NCBI RefSeq assembly: GCF_001567585.1
Contig: NZ_LRQV01000037.1
Location: 1 to 52,705, forward strand
DNA from: Micromonospora rosaria
Lineage (GTDB): Bacteria; Actinomycetota; Actinomycetes; Mycobacteriales; Micromonosporaceae
DNA: 52,705 bases
Direction: 5' to 3'
Shown piece after piece: positions 51,828-52,705 of the stretch. Within the stretch, counting starts at the first letter, position 1. The number at the start of each line of letters is the position of its first letter. Below the pieces are notes generated by a model. It had not been told where the DNA came from. It searched no databases and was given only the letters and a program-made list of their open reading frames with translations. Position numbers and translations under genes: made by a program.

Positions 51828-52705
51828 GTGCAGCAGCCGCTGATCGCCGGCCGGTACCGGCTGCTGGCCCTGGTCGGCACCGGCGGGATGGGCCGGGTGT
51901 GGCGGGCCCGCGACGAGATGCTGCACCGGGACGTGGCGGTGAAGGAGATCGTCGCGCCCGGCTGGCTCACCGAGTCCGAACGGGACGAGGTGCACCGCCG
52001 CACGTTGCGGGAGGCGCGCACCGCCGCCCGGCTGGACCATCCCCACGTGGTCCGCGTCTACGATGTCCTCGCCGATTGGGACGGCCACTGGCTGGTGATG
52101 GAGTACGTGCCGTCGCGGTCGTTGCAGCAGATCGTCACCGCCGACGGGCCGCTGGAGCCGGCCCGCGCCGCCCGGGTCGGGCTGGCCGTGCTGGCCGCGC
52201 TGCGCGCCGCGCACGCCGCGGGGGTGCTGCACCGCGACGTCAAGCCGCACAACGTGCTGGTCACCGCCGACGACCGGGTGGTGCTGACCGACTTCGGCCT
52301 GGCCACCTTCGCCAGCGGGGACGGGGCGATGACCGGCCCCGGGATGGTGCTCGGTTCCCCGCAGTTCGTCGCCCCGGAACGCGCCCGCAGCGGCGTCTCC
52401 GACCCACGCACCGACCTGTGGTCGCTCGGCGCGACCCTGTACGCGGCGGTCGAGGGCCGCTCGCCGTACGCGCGGGCCGACGCCATGGCGACGCTCAGCG
52501 CCCTGGCCACCGAGCCGCCGGACCCGCCGCGCCGGGCCGGCCCGCTGACCCCGGTGCTGACCGGCCTGCTGCACCGCGACCCCGCGCGGCGCCTCGCCGC
52601 CGCCGAGGTGGAACCGCTGCTGCGCGCGGTGGCGGCCGGCGGGTCACCGGCCCCTCGCCCGACCGGCCGGGGGACACCCGACCTGCTGCCCACCGGCCGG
52701 GGCGC
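51828..52705 (+). CDS. Ser/Thr protein kinase, N-terminal part (3' end outside window)
   Basis: A Hanks-type protein kinase cut by the window edge after 292 codons. Gly-rich loop GTGGMGRV, ATP-binding Lys in AVKEI, catalytic HRDVKPHN, DFG in TDFGLA, and the activation segment ending in SPQFVAPERA are all present, so it should be active. The C-terminal regulatory part is missing here. GTG 51828 has GAGGGGG six bases upstream; GTG 51825 is also possible. A TATCGT hexamer near 51794 may be the -10 box. It lies next to glucan-metabolism genes, but no functional link is shown. Confidence 0.92.
   Translation, partial: MQQPLIAGRYRLLALVGTGGMGRVWRARDEMLHRDVAVKEIVAPGWLTESERDEVHRRTLREARTAARLDHPHVVRVYDVLADWDGHWLVMEYVPSRSLQQIVTADGPLEPARAARVGLAVLAALRAAHAAGVLHRDVKPHNVLVTADDRVVLTDFGLATFASGDGAMTGPGMVLGSPQFVAPERARSGVSDPRTDLWSLGATLYAAVEGRSPYARADAMATLSALATEPPDPPRRAGPLTPVLTGLLHRDPARRLAAAEVEPLLRAVAAGGSPAPRPTGRGTPDLLPTGRG

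Noticed and set aside
1..52705. CRISPR arrays, tRNA or rRNA genes, insertion sequences
   Set aside because: No regularly spaced repeats, cloverleaf-compatible segments, rRNA-like sequence or transposase-like protein was noticed on either strand.

Overview
The window is very GC-rich, densely coded actinomycete chromosome. The gene content fits a member of the Micromonosporaceae: three CebR-type cellulose operators, a conservon-type sensor (CvnA/CvnB), an F420-dependent oxidoreductase, relatives of mycothiol-dependent enzymes, and four-base stop/start overlaps throughout. This placement is inferred from gene content only. No rRNA, tRNA, CRISPR array, insertion sequence or phage gene was seen. 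I count 38 coding features: 35 complete genes, a leader peptide, and two genes cut by the window edges (a transglutaminase-like protein at the left, a Ser/Thr kinase at the right).

Region 1 (1-10.7 kb): after the 3' part of a degenerate transglutaminase-like membrane protein comes a compact five-gene biosynthetic operon on the minus strand. In transcription order it encodes a divergent acyltransferase, a trans-AT-type malonyl acyltransferase, a KS-KR-ACP polyketide synthase, a MATE exporter and a free-standing condensation-domain protein. A 568-base leader with a candidate promoter and operator precedes it. No DH, ER, TE, adenylation domain or regulator is present. The predicted logic is: prime, extend with malonate, reduce the beta-keto group, release by condensation onto an unknown acceptor, export. 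This is the most likely undescribed system in the window.

Region 2 (10.7-17.2 kb) holds housekeeping and accessory genes: an SDR/F420-oxidoreductase pair, LtrA, an MDMPI/DinB-like protein, a PEBP-like protein, a PAP2 phosphatase and a DUF3159 membrane protein. Region 3 (17.2-22.8 kb) is a cellulose locus: a secreted CBM2-Ig-GH48 cellobiohydrolase and a divergent GH1 beta-glucosidase share a 916-base region with three CebR-like palindromes. Region 4 (22.8-27.3 kb) carries an incomplete conservon (sensor kinase plus roadblock protein, without the usual DUF742 and GTPase genes) and a FGGY sugar kinase.

Region 5 (27.4-36.7 kb): a fused anthranilate synthase lies behind a 19-residue leader peptide with tandem Trp codons and mutually exclusive hairpins, a transcription attenuator. 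Next are WrbA, an overlapping ABC transporter/two-component operon, a GNAT acetyltransferase, a HAD phosphatase and an AlkZ-like glycosylase. Region 6 (36.7-41.2 kb) is a sugar ABC importer (binding protein, two permeases, SugC/MsiK-type ATPase) resembling LpqY-SugABC. Region 7 (41.5-45.5 kb) holds small stand-alone genes, among them a RusA-like protein. Region 8 (45.5-52.7 kb) is an alpha-glucan module: a GH63-like hydrolase divergent from a glycogen-debranching-type enzyme, then a GT4 glycosyltransferase and the Ser/Thr kinase.

Convergent gene pairs are commonly separated by long, near-perfect GC-rich hairpins without T-runs. Several genes start 6-8 bases after a TANNNT-like hexamer, which suggests leaderless mRNAs.
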